Both the position numbers and the translations under genes were made by a program. Source: Verrucomicrobiota bacterium (GTDB lineage: Bacteria; Verrucomicrobiota; Verrucomicrobiia; Limisphaerales; J093). Taken from it: DNA of 64,000 nt. Under the pieces are notes generated by a model. It had not been told where the DNA came from, did no database searches, and saw only the letters and a list, made by a program, of their open reading frames with translations. Location of the stretch: contig JAKQDD010000055.1 in assembly GCA_029556615.1 (NCBI GenBank), positions 1 through 64,000 of the forward strand, written 5' to 3'. This document shows, in pieces, positions 8,136-16,204 of this stretch (position 1 is its first letter; every line of letters starts with the position of its first letter).

Positions 8136-9902
8136 ATGCCAGCTGATAAACCGGAATCCTCCGACCGAACCCCGCCCAGATCCGTTCCGGCAACGCCCCC
8201 GACGGGCGAAAACCTCTTGATCGGCCAGCGCCTCGTCGCCGCCGGTCATATCACGGCCGCCCAGCTCGAACTGGCTCTCCTCGAACAGCGGCGCACCAAC
8301 GCCACCCTCCGCCAAATCCTCGTCGCCTTGCGGCTCGTCACCCCCGAGGTCATCGCGGAACTCCTCGCCAAGGACGCGCTCACCGATATGGTGGAACTGC
8401 GCGAACTCCTTGTTCCGCCTGAAGTCCTGCGCTTGGTGCCGTACCCGATGGCCCGCCAGTACTGCGCCATCCCAATCGCCCGCGCACAGAACACCCTGAC
8501 CGTGGCCTTGGCCGACCCGTTCGACGTGGTCGCCATCGATACGCTCCACCAGGCCACGCAGCTCAGCATCCACGTGGTCACCGCCTCCGACCGCGACATC
8601 CTCAACGCCATCGACCGCCATTACCGCAATACCAGCAACATCCGCCAGTTGATCGAACGGATCATCGACGATGAGCAGCGGGATCCACGACCCATCCGCC
8701 AGACCCCCGCCGTGAAGATCGAGGCCGGCGACGAAGACGCCCCCGTCATCCAATTGGTGGCCGAGATCATCGCCCGAGCCGCTGCTCACGGGGCCAGCGA
8801 CATCCACTTCGAGCCCGACGAGAAGAACCTCCGGATCCGAACCCGGATCGACGGGGTCATGTTCGTCGACGTCCTCCTCCCCAAATCCATGCAGTCGCTC
8901 GTCACCACGCGGCTGAAAATCCTGGGCGACATGGATGTCGCCGAAACCCGCCTGACCCAGGACGGACGGGCTACCGTGTACGTCGATCGCCGCCAAATCA
9001 ACCTCCGCATATCGAGCCTGCCCAACCGCTACGGCGAGAACCTCGTCGTGCGCCTACTCGAAGCGGAACGGGAAGTCCCCAGCCTCCTCAAGCTCGGCTT
9101 CAGCACCCAGGTGCGCCAGGGATTGCTCAACGCCATGGGACGACCCCACGGCGTCGTCATCATGACCGGCCCCACCGGCTCCGGCAAGAGCACCACCCAA
9201 TACGCCGCCCTGACCGAAATCGATACGAGCAACCTCTCCGTGTTCACCCTCGAAGACCCCATCGAATACACCCTCCCCGGAGTCAGCCAGACCCAGGTGC
9301 GCGAGGACATCGGACTCACGTTCAGCAACTGCCTGCGCACCCTCCTCCGCCAGGACCCCGACGTCATTCTCGTCGGCGAGACCCGCGACACCGAGACCGC
9401 CCAGCTCATGGTGCGAGCCGCCCTCACCGGCCATCTCGTCATCACCACCCTCCACACCAACGACGCCGCCGGCGCCATCCCCCGCCTCCTCGACATGGGG
9501 GTCGAGCCGTACCTCCTCCCCGCCAGCCTGATCGCCGTCCTCGGCCAACGCCTCATCCGCGCCGCGTGCCCCGAATGCCGCATGGAAGTCCCGAACCCTG
9601 AAACCGCCATCGCCTCGCTCGGCGTCACGCCCCCAACCGACCTGCCGCTCCGGCTCTGGCGCGTCAACGGTTGCGAGAACTGCCGCCAAAGCGGCTACCG
9701 GGGCCGGCTCGGCATCTACGAACTCATGCTCGTCGACGAGCGGTTCCATGATCCCATCATCCGCCGCTCCGGCGCTCCCGAGTACCTCCGCCTCGCGCGC
9801 GAGCACGGCATGACCACCATGCTCGAAGACGGTGTCCGCAAATCCGTCGAAGGCCGCACCACCCTCGAGGAGGTCCTGCGCATCGTCGGCCCCGCCTTCT
9901 AG
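8136..9902 (+). CDS. GspE/PulE/PilB-type secretion or type IV pilus assembly ATPase
   Basis: 588 aa, the usual length. An N-terminal MshEN/GspE-N-like domain (residues of about 25-170, GQRLVAAGHITAAQLE) precedes the motor: DIHFEP at the domain boundary, Walker A GPTGSGKS at residues 345-352, the Asp-box region TLEDPIEY, the His-box region TTLHTNDA, and Walker B with DPDVILVGETRD. A four-Cys zinc element (CPEC...CENC) is followed by SGYRGRLGIYELM. It powers assembly of pseudopilins or pilins at the inner membrane. No other secretion or pilus genes are present here, so the choice between type II secretion and pili stays open. Confidence 0.92.
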   Translation: MPADKPESSDRTPPRSVPATPPTGENLLIGQRLVAAGHITAAQLELALLEQRRTNATLRQILVALRLVTPEVIAELLAKDALTDMVELRELLVPPEVLRLVPYPMARQYCAIPIARAQNTLTVALADPFDVVAIDTLHQATQLSIHVVTASDRDILNAIDRHYRNTSNIRQLIERIIDDEQRDPRPIRQTPAVKIEAGDEDAPVIQLVAEIIARAAAHGASDIHFEPDEKNLRIRTRIDGVMFVDVLLPKSMQSLVTTRLKILGDMDVAETRLTQDGRATVYVDRRQINLRISSLPNRYGENLVVRLLEAEREVPSLLKLGFSTQVRQGLLNAMGRPHGVVIMTGPTGSGKSTTQYAALTEIDTSNLSVFTLEDPIEYTLPGVSQTQVREDIGLTFSNCLRTLLRQDPDVILVGETRDTETAQLMVRAALTGHLVITTLHTNDAAGAIPRLLDMGVEPYLLPASLIAVLGQRLIRAACPECRMEVPNPETAIASLGVTPPTDLPLRLWRVNGCENCRQSGYRGRLGIYELMLVDERFHDPIIRRSGAPEYLRLAREHGMTTMLEDGVRKSVEGRTTLEEVLRIVGPAF

Positions 9903-9912
9903 CCCCGACAAT

Positions 9913-10156
9913 GGGGTCATATCTCACAATTCTACTATTTCAGCACCTGCCCCATTCGCACCCTCGCCGTGTGGTTTCCGACCCATCGTTGTTCAGCACG
10001 AACCATGCAGCCGGACGCGGCATCGCAGGATCCTCAAGGCCAGCAGTCCCAGGAAGTGCCGCCGATCGCGATCGTCCCGGCAGATCGCTCTCCGTTGATT
10101 GCCGCGGCCACTCACGTGATACCAACCGCCCGCCCGATCCGCAAAGGCCGCGCCAT
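9913..10156 (-). pseudogene. Internally deleted RAYT transposase remnant
   Basis: The left end (9913-9967) matches the 3' end of the intact RAYT element at 14882, including the GTGAGATRTGAC terminus. The right part (about 9990-10156) matches the first 55 or so codons of the intact gene, including its start codon. Roughly 800 bases of the middle are missing, and small insertions destroy the frame. The result is a short two-ended derivative that lacks the catalytic His-x-His and Tyr regions but keeps both ends, like a miniature element. Confidence 0.75.
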
Positions 10157-10256
10157 GAGCGCCACCCTGCCGCTTTGTCCCCAGCCGGAATCCCTCGCCG
10201 CAGCGCCCCTCGCAGTCTGTAGCAGGCTCTCAGGAGATTGGCGCCGCGGTTCTGCC

Positions 10257-12248
10257 TCAGCCGCCCCCGGTCTCGATGGGAAGTTCCAAACGGCTGGCCC
10301 ATTCGACCCACCCGCCGTCGTACCAGCTTACCCGCCGGTAACGCAGAAGGTGGCGTAACAGGAAGTAAGTCTGGCTGGCTTGATGCCCGGTGCGACAGCT
10401 TACGACCACTGGCGAGTCTTTCGATGGAATGAGCTTCGCATACGCTTCGGCCAATTCGGTGAGCGGTTTGAACTGAATCACGGTGTTGTTGGTGGACAGG
10501 TCCGAAGTGTAGGGCCGGTTGACCGTGCCGGGGATGCGGCCGGCTCGTGCTTCGTCCGACTTCTTGCCGCTGAAAAAGTCGCCGGGCCGCACGTCCAGGA
10601 GCACGGCGCTCCGAGTCCGGGAGAGGGCCAGGACTTCCTGATAGTTCACGGTAAACGTGTCGGCACCGGTCGGCACCGGGTACTCCGTAGCCGTGATGGT
10701 TGGCAGCACGGTGTCGACCGGTCCCCTTGCCGCAACCCAAGGCTCCCAGCCGCCGTTGAGAATGGCGTATCGCATGTGCCCAACACGCTCCAAGGCCATG
10801 CCCACCAAGGTGGCGTCCTGCAACCTGTCGGCGGGCACAAGAACCACCGTCGTTTCAGGGGTGATCCCCAGCAATCCCCAATGCCGCGCGATCAGGTCCG
10901 CCGGAAGGAGCATGGACGGCACACCGCCCACGGCGCCGCGGAAATGCTCCACATCCATTCGTACCGAGCCAGGAATGTGGCCGCTATTGTAGGCGGGCTG
11001 CGGACGCAGATCGATGATGCGAAGGTCACTCCGCCCCAGATTCTCCAGCAGCCATGATGTCTCCACGAGGCCCGGGGTGTCGCCCGGTGGTTTCATGGCC
11101 TTGGCAGCGCCAGTCTGCGGTCCACCCAGGAAGAACGTCCGCCACGCGTTCACCCTGGCCGCTTGCGCTTCGGAAAGCGGCGTGCTGCGCAGGGAAACCG
11201 GTTTCAATACCTCTTGCATGAAGCCCTGCAAGCCGTCCGTAAGGAAACAGGCGTTCGCGAATCCCATCCTGGCCAGGGCATCTCGGGCCTGGGCCGGGTG
11301 TGTCATGCCGTTGGAATAGAGCACTATCGTTCCCTGGTTCTTCCTGGATTCAAGAAACTCGGGAAGGTCTGCAGCGGCAACGTTCACTGCGCCACGAAGG
11401 TGAAACGCCGCAAACTCAGCCGGCGTGCGAATATCCACCAGCACCAGGCTGGCGTCCCCGGCCAGCAGGCGGTCAGCAAGTTCATCGGGGTCGATGTGAT
11501 CCTCACCAGCCTCCATGGCTTGGAGCATCTCTGTTTCGGAGAGGGCCGCCGGGGCCGCCGCCGTGGTTGAAGGCGTTGCTGGTGGAAGCAACGCCACCGC
11601 CAACGCTCCGACCAGGATTGTCACGCTGAATGCCTTCAGGAACGGACTCCCCAAGTAAGGGCCGGCACCGGCCGCTCGTTTCTCGATCCACTCCGAGCCC
11701 CAAAATGCCGCCACCGCCACCGCGGAGAAGAGCAGCGCGAACTGCGGACCGGAGATGCCCAGGGCCGCCCACACGAATTGGATGCCGCTGTCACCCCAAG
11801 TCGCCAGCGGCCCGACGATCCCATAGAGCTCATTGAAGAGAATGCTCCCTAGTGCTGCGCCACCGAGAAAGATCAACGCATCGAGCCGTCCGCTGGCGAG
11901 CCCCACGGCCGCTGTGCCGGGACACCACGAACTCACAACGAAGCCCACGCCAAAGAGCAGGCCGCCGATGATCTGCGCCCCATAAACGGTGGGCAGAAAG
12001 TAGATCTGCTCGACGTTCACTACGCCCAGTGCCAGCGCTCCTTGCAGGCCAAGCATCGCCGTGACCATCGCGGTGAACATCACTCGCAGCACCGTCATGT
12101 CGCGAAAATAGAAAATGCCCGCGAGCCGCCGCGAACTGCCGAAGCCGGCCTGCTCGAGCGCAAAACCAAATCCGAATCCGAGCAGCAGCGACACGACAAA
12201 CGCCGCGCTGCTCCCCAGGCCATCCTGGCCAAAGAAAGTCGCGATCAT
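10257..12248 (-). CDS. YeeE/YedE-family sulfur transporter half fused to three rhodanese domains
   Basis: 663 aa. ATG 12248 is chosen because it overlaps the upstream stop as ATGA and has GGAGG eight bases upstream; ATG 12254 is the alternative. Residues of about 1-205 hold several membrane segments with the YeeE/YedE signature SSWCPGTAAVGLASGRLDA, whose Cys is conserved in thiosulfate importers. Then come rhodanese 1 (about 250-345; active loop LYSNGMTH, no Cys), rhodanese 2 (about 395-520; VVLVPADR, no Cys) and rhodanese 3 (about 530-655; VVVSCRTGHQAS, Cys618 present). The last pair resembles a tandem thiosulfate/3-mercaptopyruvate sulfurtransferase. The likely role is import of a reduced sulfur compound coupled to sulfane transfer; the substrate is inferred. 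Confidence 0.82.
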   Translation of the reverse strand: MIATFFGQDGLGSSAAFVVSLLLGFGFGFALEQAGFGSSRRLAGIFYFRDMTVLRVMFTAMVTAMLGLQGALALGVVNVEQIYFLPTVYGAQIIGGLLFGVGFVVSSWCPGTAAVGLASGRLDALIFLGGAALGSILFNELYGIVGPLATWGDSGIQFVWAALGISGPQFALLFSAVAVAAFWGSEWIEKRAAGAGPYLGSPFLKAFSVTILVGALAVALLPPATPSTTAAAPAALSETEMLQAMEAGEDHIDPDELADRLLAGDASLVLVDIRTPAEFAAFHLRGAVNVAAADLPEFLESRKNQGTIVLYSNGMTHPAQARDALARMGFANACFLTDGLQGFMQEVLKPVSLRSTPLSEAQAARVNAWRTFFLGGPQTGAAKAMKPPGDTPGLVETSWLLENLGRSDLRIIDLRPQPAYNSGHIPGSVRMDVEHFRGAVGGVPSMLLPADLIARHWGLLGITPETTVVLVPADRLQDATLVGMALERVGHMRYAILNGGWEPWVAARGPVDTVLPTITATEYPVPTGADTFTVNYQEVLALSRTRSAVLLDVRPGDFFSGKKSDEARAGRIPGTVNRPYTSDLSTNNTVIQFKPLTELAEAYAKLIPSKDSPVVVSCRTGHQASQTYFLLRHLLRYRRVSWYDGGWVEWASRLELPIETGGG

Positions 12249-12769
12249 TGCCATTGCCTCCGAACAAACCAGGCCATGGCGTAGCCGCTGACGAACATCG
12301 ACCCCAGAAACAACAGGCTGCCCGTGGCCAACAGCGCCCCCCCGGTCAGCGCCTGACCCGAGGTGCAGCCCGATGCCACCCGGCTGGCGAATCCGGCCAG
12401 GATGCCCCCCCCCAAGGCCATGACAATGCGACGACTGCGTGACGCCGTCGGCCCGCGCTCCAGTTGTGGCTCGACGCGCCGTCCCAGGATCGCCGAGACC
12501 AGCCCGCCGAGCAGCGTGCCGACGAACATGAACACCAGATAGTAACGGAGCGGGTCCTTGCCCCACGCCCCAAAGTAGGCGCTGTCGGCCACGTGTTGCG
12601 GCATGAGGCAGCTCTGCGCGAATGCGCCGGCTCGCGCGATGCCGGCCGACGCCCCGAGCCCGACACCCAAGGTCAAGAAGCTCGCCAATAAGACCAGACC
12701 CAGCAAGACCCCCGCCAGATAGGGGTTCATGTGAGGTTTGGGACCGGTTACGTGAGGGATGGAGTCCAC
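12245..12769 (-). CDS. YeeE/YedE-family sulfur transport membrane protein (first half)
   Basis: 174 aa with four or five hydrophobic segments (AGVLLGLVLLASFLTLGVGL, YYLVFMFVGTLLGGLVSAIL, IVMALGGGILAGFA, LLATGSLLFLGSMFVSGYA). The motif ASRVASGCTSGQALTGGA holds the Cys conserved in YeeE/YedE thiosulfate importers. GTG at 12769 is preferred because AGGAGG stands nine bases upstream; ATG 12730 would shorten the protein by 13 residues. It is probably the N-terminal half of a split transporter whose other half is the next gene, with which it overlaps by four bases. Confidence 0.82.
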   Translation of the reverse strand: MDSIPHVTGPKPHMNPYLAGVLLGLVLLASFLTLGVGLGASAGIARAGAFAQSCLMPQHVADSAYFGAWGKDPLRYYLVFMFVGTLLGGLVSAILGRRVEPQLERGPTASRSRRIVMALGGGILAGFASRVASGCTSGQALTGGALLATGSLLFLGSMFVSGYAMAWFVRRQWQ

Positions 12770-12793
12770 AGCATCGTTCCTCCTGGGCTCGCT

Positions 12794-14812
12794 TCAGCAA
12801 CCAGCCGACTTTCGCGTGGTCGGCGTTCGAGTTGACGGCGTGGGCGGCGGGGTGGCCGGGCGCGGAGCGCTGCCTGGACCCGGCATGGCTTGCGGACGAG
12901 CGCCACCACCGGGCAACGGCACGGCGCGCACGGCCCGCCTCATTTCGGTCTCCTCCCAGAACGCTTCCAATCCGCCGTGCAGCGCCTTGATGGGACGCTT
13001 GGTTTTCTGCGAGAGAATGCCGGCTGCCATCATGGCCAGTGAACCGTCACGGTCCACGATGATCAAAGGCCCCGCCCCAGTGAGGTAGCCGGGATTCTCC
13101 AGCACATCCGCCAAATCCGCGTGCCGCGCCCCAGGCAAGGCGAAGTCCTGAAACGCTTCGGGCGGGCGTATGTCCACGAGATCGAATGTGCCCGGCAGAT
13201 CCTGGATCAGCCGGCCCAGGTCAGCTGGTGATATCCGCTCGGCGATCTGAACCTGGCGCTGAGGCGCGGAGGTCGCCGTTTGCTTCTCATTCCCATAGAC
13301 AGGATAGCCCGCATCAATCCACGCCGCGCTGCCACCGTCCAGGCTGGCTACGCTCCTGAAGCCCTGCCGCTGCAGGATGCCCGCCGCCAGGCTCGACCGG
13401 TAGGCACTGTTGCACACAGCCACCACCGGCAGGTTCGGATCGAGCTTGCCGGATAGCTCAGCCAGGCGGTTGATCGGCAGGTTGACCACGGTGCCAATCC
13501 GCAGCGCCATCCACTCGTGAGGCATCCTCACGTCCACAAGGATGGGCGCGCTGCCAGCTTGCATCTGCTGGTAGAGCTCGGCGGGCGTGATGGTTCCGCT
13601 CGTCGCCAAAGCCAGCCCCGCTTGGGTCCAGGCTTCATAAGGCAACACCGACCCCTCGTAGGCGACGCGATGCAGGCGGAACACCGCCTCCTTCAACTCG
13701 GCCTCCGAGCCGATCAACACCAACGGCGCCTTCCACGGCACCATCGTCCCGACCCATGTTTCCAATCGACCACGCAGTGCGATGTTCACCGAGCCTGGCA
13801 CATGCCCCGCGGCATAAGGCTTGGCCTCACGCAAGTCCACCAGCCACTGCCCGGTGACCTTGGTGATGGCTTCCTCGGCCTTAGCCGTCGTCGCCGTCGC
13901 ATTCCAATCCACCAGCGGTGGACCAGCGCGGTTCATCGCCGCGTTGTGCTTGAAATACTGCGGGGCATCCGGCAATCCCTCCAGCACCGCCGCGATGAAT
14001 TCGCTGCGGCCCTTCTTCTGCCCATAAGGGTTCGACGACTTTTCCCGGCCGATCGTTGAGGAGGGATCGTCCGATAGATTGGCGCCGCAGAGCGATCCGG
14101 CGCCATGAGCTGGCAACACCACGATGCTCTCCGGCAACTTGGACAGTTTGTTGTGCCACGTGTCGTAACTCATGGACGCCAGCGTGGCGGCGGTCATGGT
14201 GCCCTCCAGCAGGTCCGGCCGCCCAATCGACCCCACGAATAGCGTGTCGCCCGTGAACACCGCCCGCGGCTGTGCTTCGCCCTCGCTGCTGACCAGACCA
14301 CACATGCCGTCCGGCGTGTGGCCGGGTGTGCTGATGGCCTTCACCGTGGCTTTGCCCACCCGGAATGTCGAACCCTCCTCGAGCGGCTCGATCTTGTATT
14401 GCGCGCCACTGGCGGCGTTTTGGTAAATGGGGACGTTCAAGGCCCGGACCGTCTCGAGATGGCCCGCCACGAAGTCGGCATGGGAATGTGTCAGGAACAC
14501 CCCCTTGATGGTCAGACCGTGCTTCGTTGCGTACTCCAAGTACCCGTTGATATCACGGTCCGGGTCTACCAGCACAGCTTCCGGCCCGGATACCAGCAGG
14601 TAGGAATAGTGACTCAAAACGGGAAGAGTAAACTGCACGATTTCAAACCCCGGAAACCGATAGGTGTCGGCGATCTGGTGGAAGGCGTCCTCGGCACCGT
14701 GCGAGGCCGACTCGGAATCTCTGATCTTCGTGCCCCCAGCCGCCATGACCGGCAGCTCCAGGTGCACCGATACGACACACACAAGGACCTGGCTTAAAAT
14801 GAGCATCTTCAT
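12794..14812 (-). CDS. Exported MBL-fold persulfide dioxygenase-like protein with three rhodanese domains
   Basis: 672 aa, first gene of the sulfur operon. A hydrophobic N-terminus (MLILSQVLVCVVSVHLELPV) suggests export. The metallo-beta-lactamase domain (about 45-260) has THSHADFVAGH at residues 108-118, STPGHTPDGM and FTGDTLFVGSIGRPDL, as in ETHE1/CstB-type sulfur enzymes, though the usual DH is DF here. Three rhodanese folds follow: the first (VDLREAKPYAAGHVPGSV) and third (VDIRPPEAFQDFALPGA) lack the active-site Cys; the second keeps it as Cys467 in VVAVCNSAYRSS. A Pro-rich tail ends the chain. It likely oxidises or relays persulfide sulfur for the neighbouring transporter. Confidence 0.8.
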   Translation of the reverse strand: MKMLILSQVLVCVVSVHLELPVMAAGGTKIRDSESASHGAEDAFHQIADTYRFPGFEIVQFTLPVLSHYSYLLVSGPEAVLVDPDRDINGYLEYATKHGLTIKGVFLTHSHADFVAGHLETVRALNVPIYQNAASGAQYKIEPLEEGSTFRVGKATVKAISTPGHTPDGMCGLVSSEGEAQPRAVFTGDTLFVGSIGRPDLLEGTMTAATLASMSYDTWHNKLSKLPESIVVLPAHGAGSLCGANLSDDPSSTIGREKSSNPYGQKKGRSEFIAAVLEGLPDAPQYFKHNAAMNRAGPPLVDWNATATTAKAEEAITKVTGQWLVDLREAKPYAAGHVPGSVNIALRGRLETWVGTMVPWKAPLVLIGSEAELKEAVFRLHRVAYEGSVLPYEAWTQAGLALATSGTITPAELYQQMQAGSAPILVDVRMPHEWMALRIGTVVNLPINRLAELSGKLDPNLPVVAVCNSAYRSSLAAGILQRQGFRSVASLDGGSAAWIDAGYPVYGNEKQTATSAPQRQVQIAERISPADLGRLIQDLPGTFDLVDIRPPEAFQDFALPGARHADLADVLENPGYLTGAGPLIIVDRDGSLAMMAAGILSQKTKRPIKALHGGLEAFWEETEMRRAVRAVPLPGGGARPQAMPGPGSAPRPATPPPTPSTRTPTTRKSAGC

Positions 14813-14833
14813 AACGTCTGCAACGAATGTTGA

Positions 14834-14863
14834 ACCCTATGGGGAAGCCAAGGATCTGTGCAA
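14834..14863 (-). promoter_or_regulatory. Candidate promoter of the sulfur operon
   Basis: Read on the minus strand, TTGCAC (14863-14858) and TAGGGT (14839-14834) are 18 bases apart and end about 22 bases before the ATG at 14812. The RAYT element begins only about 20 bases further upstream, so any more distant control site has been displaced. Confidence 0.35.
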
Positions 14864-14881
14864 CGCCTACTGCGCATCATT

Positions 14882-15994
14882 GGAGTCACATCTCACAATT
14901 CAACCTTTTAAGCACCTGCTGCATTCGTTCCCTCTCCGCGCGGTCTTTGGCCAATCGCCCCGCGTACCGCTTGACGCTGGTCGCCACCACCCCGTAATGC
15001 CGCAACCCCACCGCCTGCGCCACTTCCGCCAACTTCAGCCCGCAGAGCCGCCGCCCCAAGGTCAGCGCCATGTCCCGCCCCGTGTCTCCATAGCGGTCCC
15101 GAAAGTCCGCCCACGGGAGTCCCTTCACCTTCTCGATCGCCGCGATCACGGCCTCCAACCCCGGCCGCTCCGCCAGCAACCGCCCCGCTCCACGCTGCTC
15201 CTGCCGGCTCCCACTCACATGCGCCCTCAGTTCCGCCAGAAACTCGGCCCCGCCCAGCACCACCTGCTCCCGCACGGATTCCCACGGACTTCTCCCCACC
15301 CCCTCCCGCACCGCCCTCTCCACATACTCCCGATACCGCCGACGCCGGTCCCTTTCCGGGCCACCCCCAAGGCTCAACACGTTTTGACACTCCAGCCACG
15401 CGGGCGCCCGCTCCAAGCCAATGTACGCCCGATACGAACTCCACCGGTAGCCCCGCAACAGCGCAATCCGTTCCCGCACTTGATCGGCGTCAGGCGCGGG
15501 GGACAAACCCACCCGCTGTGCCCGCCGGTCCCTCTTGCCCAATCCCAGCGTCCGGATCCGAACCGGATTCAAATGGACATAGCGGCTCAACGCCAGCGCC
15601 CATTCCTCCGGACTGACGGCCACCGATTTGAACCTCCCCTGGAACAAATGCCCGCTGCGCTCATGCCGACGGTTGAACCACACGCTGTAACTCACGTTCA
15701 CCCACTGCACCGCCCGGCTCAGGTTGGCCTCGGTCAATTCCAGCAGCAGGTGGTAGTGATTGTCCATCAGCACGAACCCATGCAGCCGGACGCGATAACG
15801 GAGGACCATCTCGGCGAGCACCTCCAGGAAATGCCGCCGGTCGCGATCGTCCCGGTAAATCGCTCTCCGTTCATTGCCCCGGGCACTCACGTGATACCAA
15901 CCGCCCGCCCGCTCAATCCGCAAAGGCCGTGCCATGAGGCCAGCCTACCGCTCCCGGAATGCGCGTCAATGGTATAATGGTGAGATGTGACCCG
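14882..15994 (-). mobile_element. RAYT (REP-associated tyrosine transposase) element
   Basis: The unit is bounded by GGAGTCACATCTCACAATT (14882-14900) and, inverted, AATGGTGAGATGTGACCCG (15976-15994), which are nearly exact reverse complements. It contains one gene, whose stop codon lies inside the left terminal sequence. The right end has TATAAT at 15973-15978. The same ends occur alone or with deleted interiors at 5086, 9913 and 16009, so the element has been active in this genome. It separates the sulfur operon from the M3 peptidase gene. Confidence 0.75.
14886..15935 (-). CDS. REP-associated tyrosine transposase (Y1_Tnp family) with DnaA-C-like tail
   Basis: 349 aa. The N-terminal Y1/HUH-type domain starts MARPLRIERAGGWYHVSARG and carries the metal-binding His-x-His in LMDNHYHLLLEL, with a candidate nucleophilic Tyr in WVNVSYSVWFNRRH and then SGHLFQGRFKSV. 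The C-terminal part (about residues 255-340, RYGDTGRDMALTLGRRLCG then LKLAEVAQAVGL) resembles the DnaA C-terminal helix-turn-helix found in longer RAYTs. Such enzymes nick and move single-stranded REP palindromes. The gene is intact and complete. Confidence 0.9.
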   Translation of the reverse strand: MARPLRIERAGGWYHVSARGNERRAIYRDDRDRRHFLEVLAEMVLRYRVRLHGFVLMDNHYHLLLELTEANLSRAVQWVNVSYSVWFNRRHERSGHLFQGRFKSVAVSPEEWALALSRYVHLNPVRIRTLGLGKRDRRAQRVGLSPAPDADQVRERIALLRGYRWSSYRAYIGLERAPAWLECQNVLSLGGGPERDRRRRYREYVERAVREGVGRSPWESVREQVVLGGAEFLAELRAHVSGSRQEQRGAGRLLAERPGLEAVIAAIEKVKGLPWADFRDRYGDTGRDMALTLGRRLCGLKLAEVAQAVGLRHYGVVATSVKRYAGRLAKDRAERERMQQVLKRLNCEM

Positions 15995-16008
15995 TCCGTC
16001 TTGTTACG

Positions 16009-16072
16009 CAATGCGCGCCACCCTGCCGCTGCCAGAAACGGCGGCAATTGACTCATCGTGAGATGTGACCCC
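16009..16072. repeat. Second RAYT right-end fragment abutting the intact element
   Basis: GCGCCACCCTGCCGCT (16015-16030) is identical to 10160-10175, just past the start of the deleted RAYT copy. It is followed by CAATTGACTCATCGTGAGATGTGACCCC, which ends in the GAGATGTGACCC terminus. This is an end fragment without a gene, lying directly right of the complete element, so the insertion was next to or into an older copy. Confidence 0.5.
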
Positions 16073-16099
16073 ATGGTCCCACTTTTCTGTCCCGAGAGT

Positions 16100-16127
16100 T
16101 TGACTCCTCCGGACACGGCTTTATCCT
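16100..16127 (+). promoter_or_regulatory. Candidate promoter of the M3 peptidase gene
   Basis: TTGACT (16100-16105) and TATCCT (16122-16127) are 16 bases apart, about 75 bases before the chosen ATG. They lie just outside the RAYT fragments. Partial consensus only. Confidence 0.35.
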
Positions 16128-16204
16128 CGGGCGTCCGGCAACGGCCCGGGGCGCACCTTCGGGGTTGGCTGCCGTGAGCATTGCGGACCGACTGTCTTGT
16201 GACT

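Noticed and set aside
12255-12800. N-terminal extension of the rhodanese fusion gene to 12800
   Set aside because: The 184 extra codons overlap the YeeE/YedE half gene in another frame and translate to Arg/Gly-rich nonsense; the ATGA overlap and ribosome site support a start at 12248.
14664-15977. Plus-strand frame of 437 codons across the RAYT gene
   Set aside because: It is antisense to the intact transposase and Pro/His/Arg-rich, a typical shadow.
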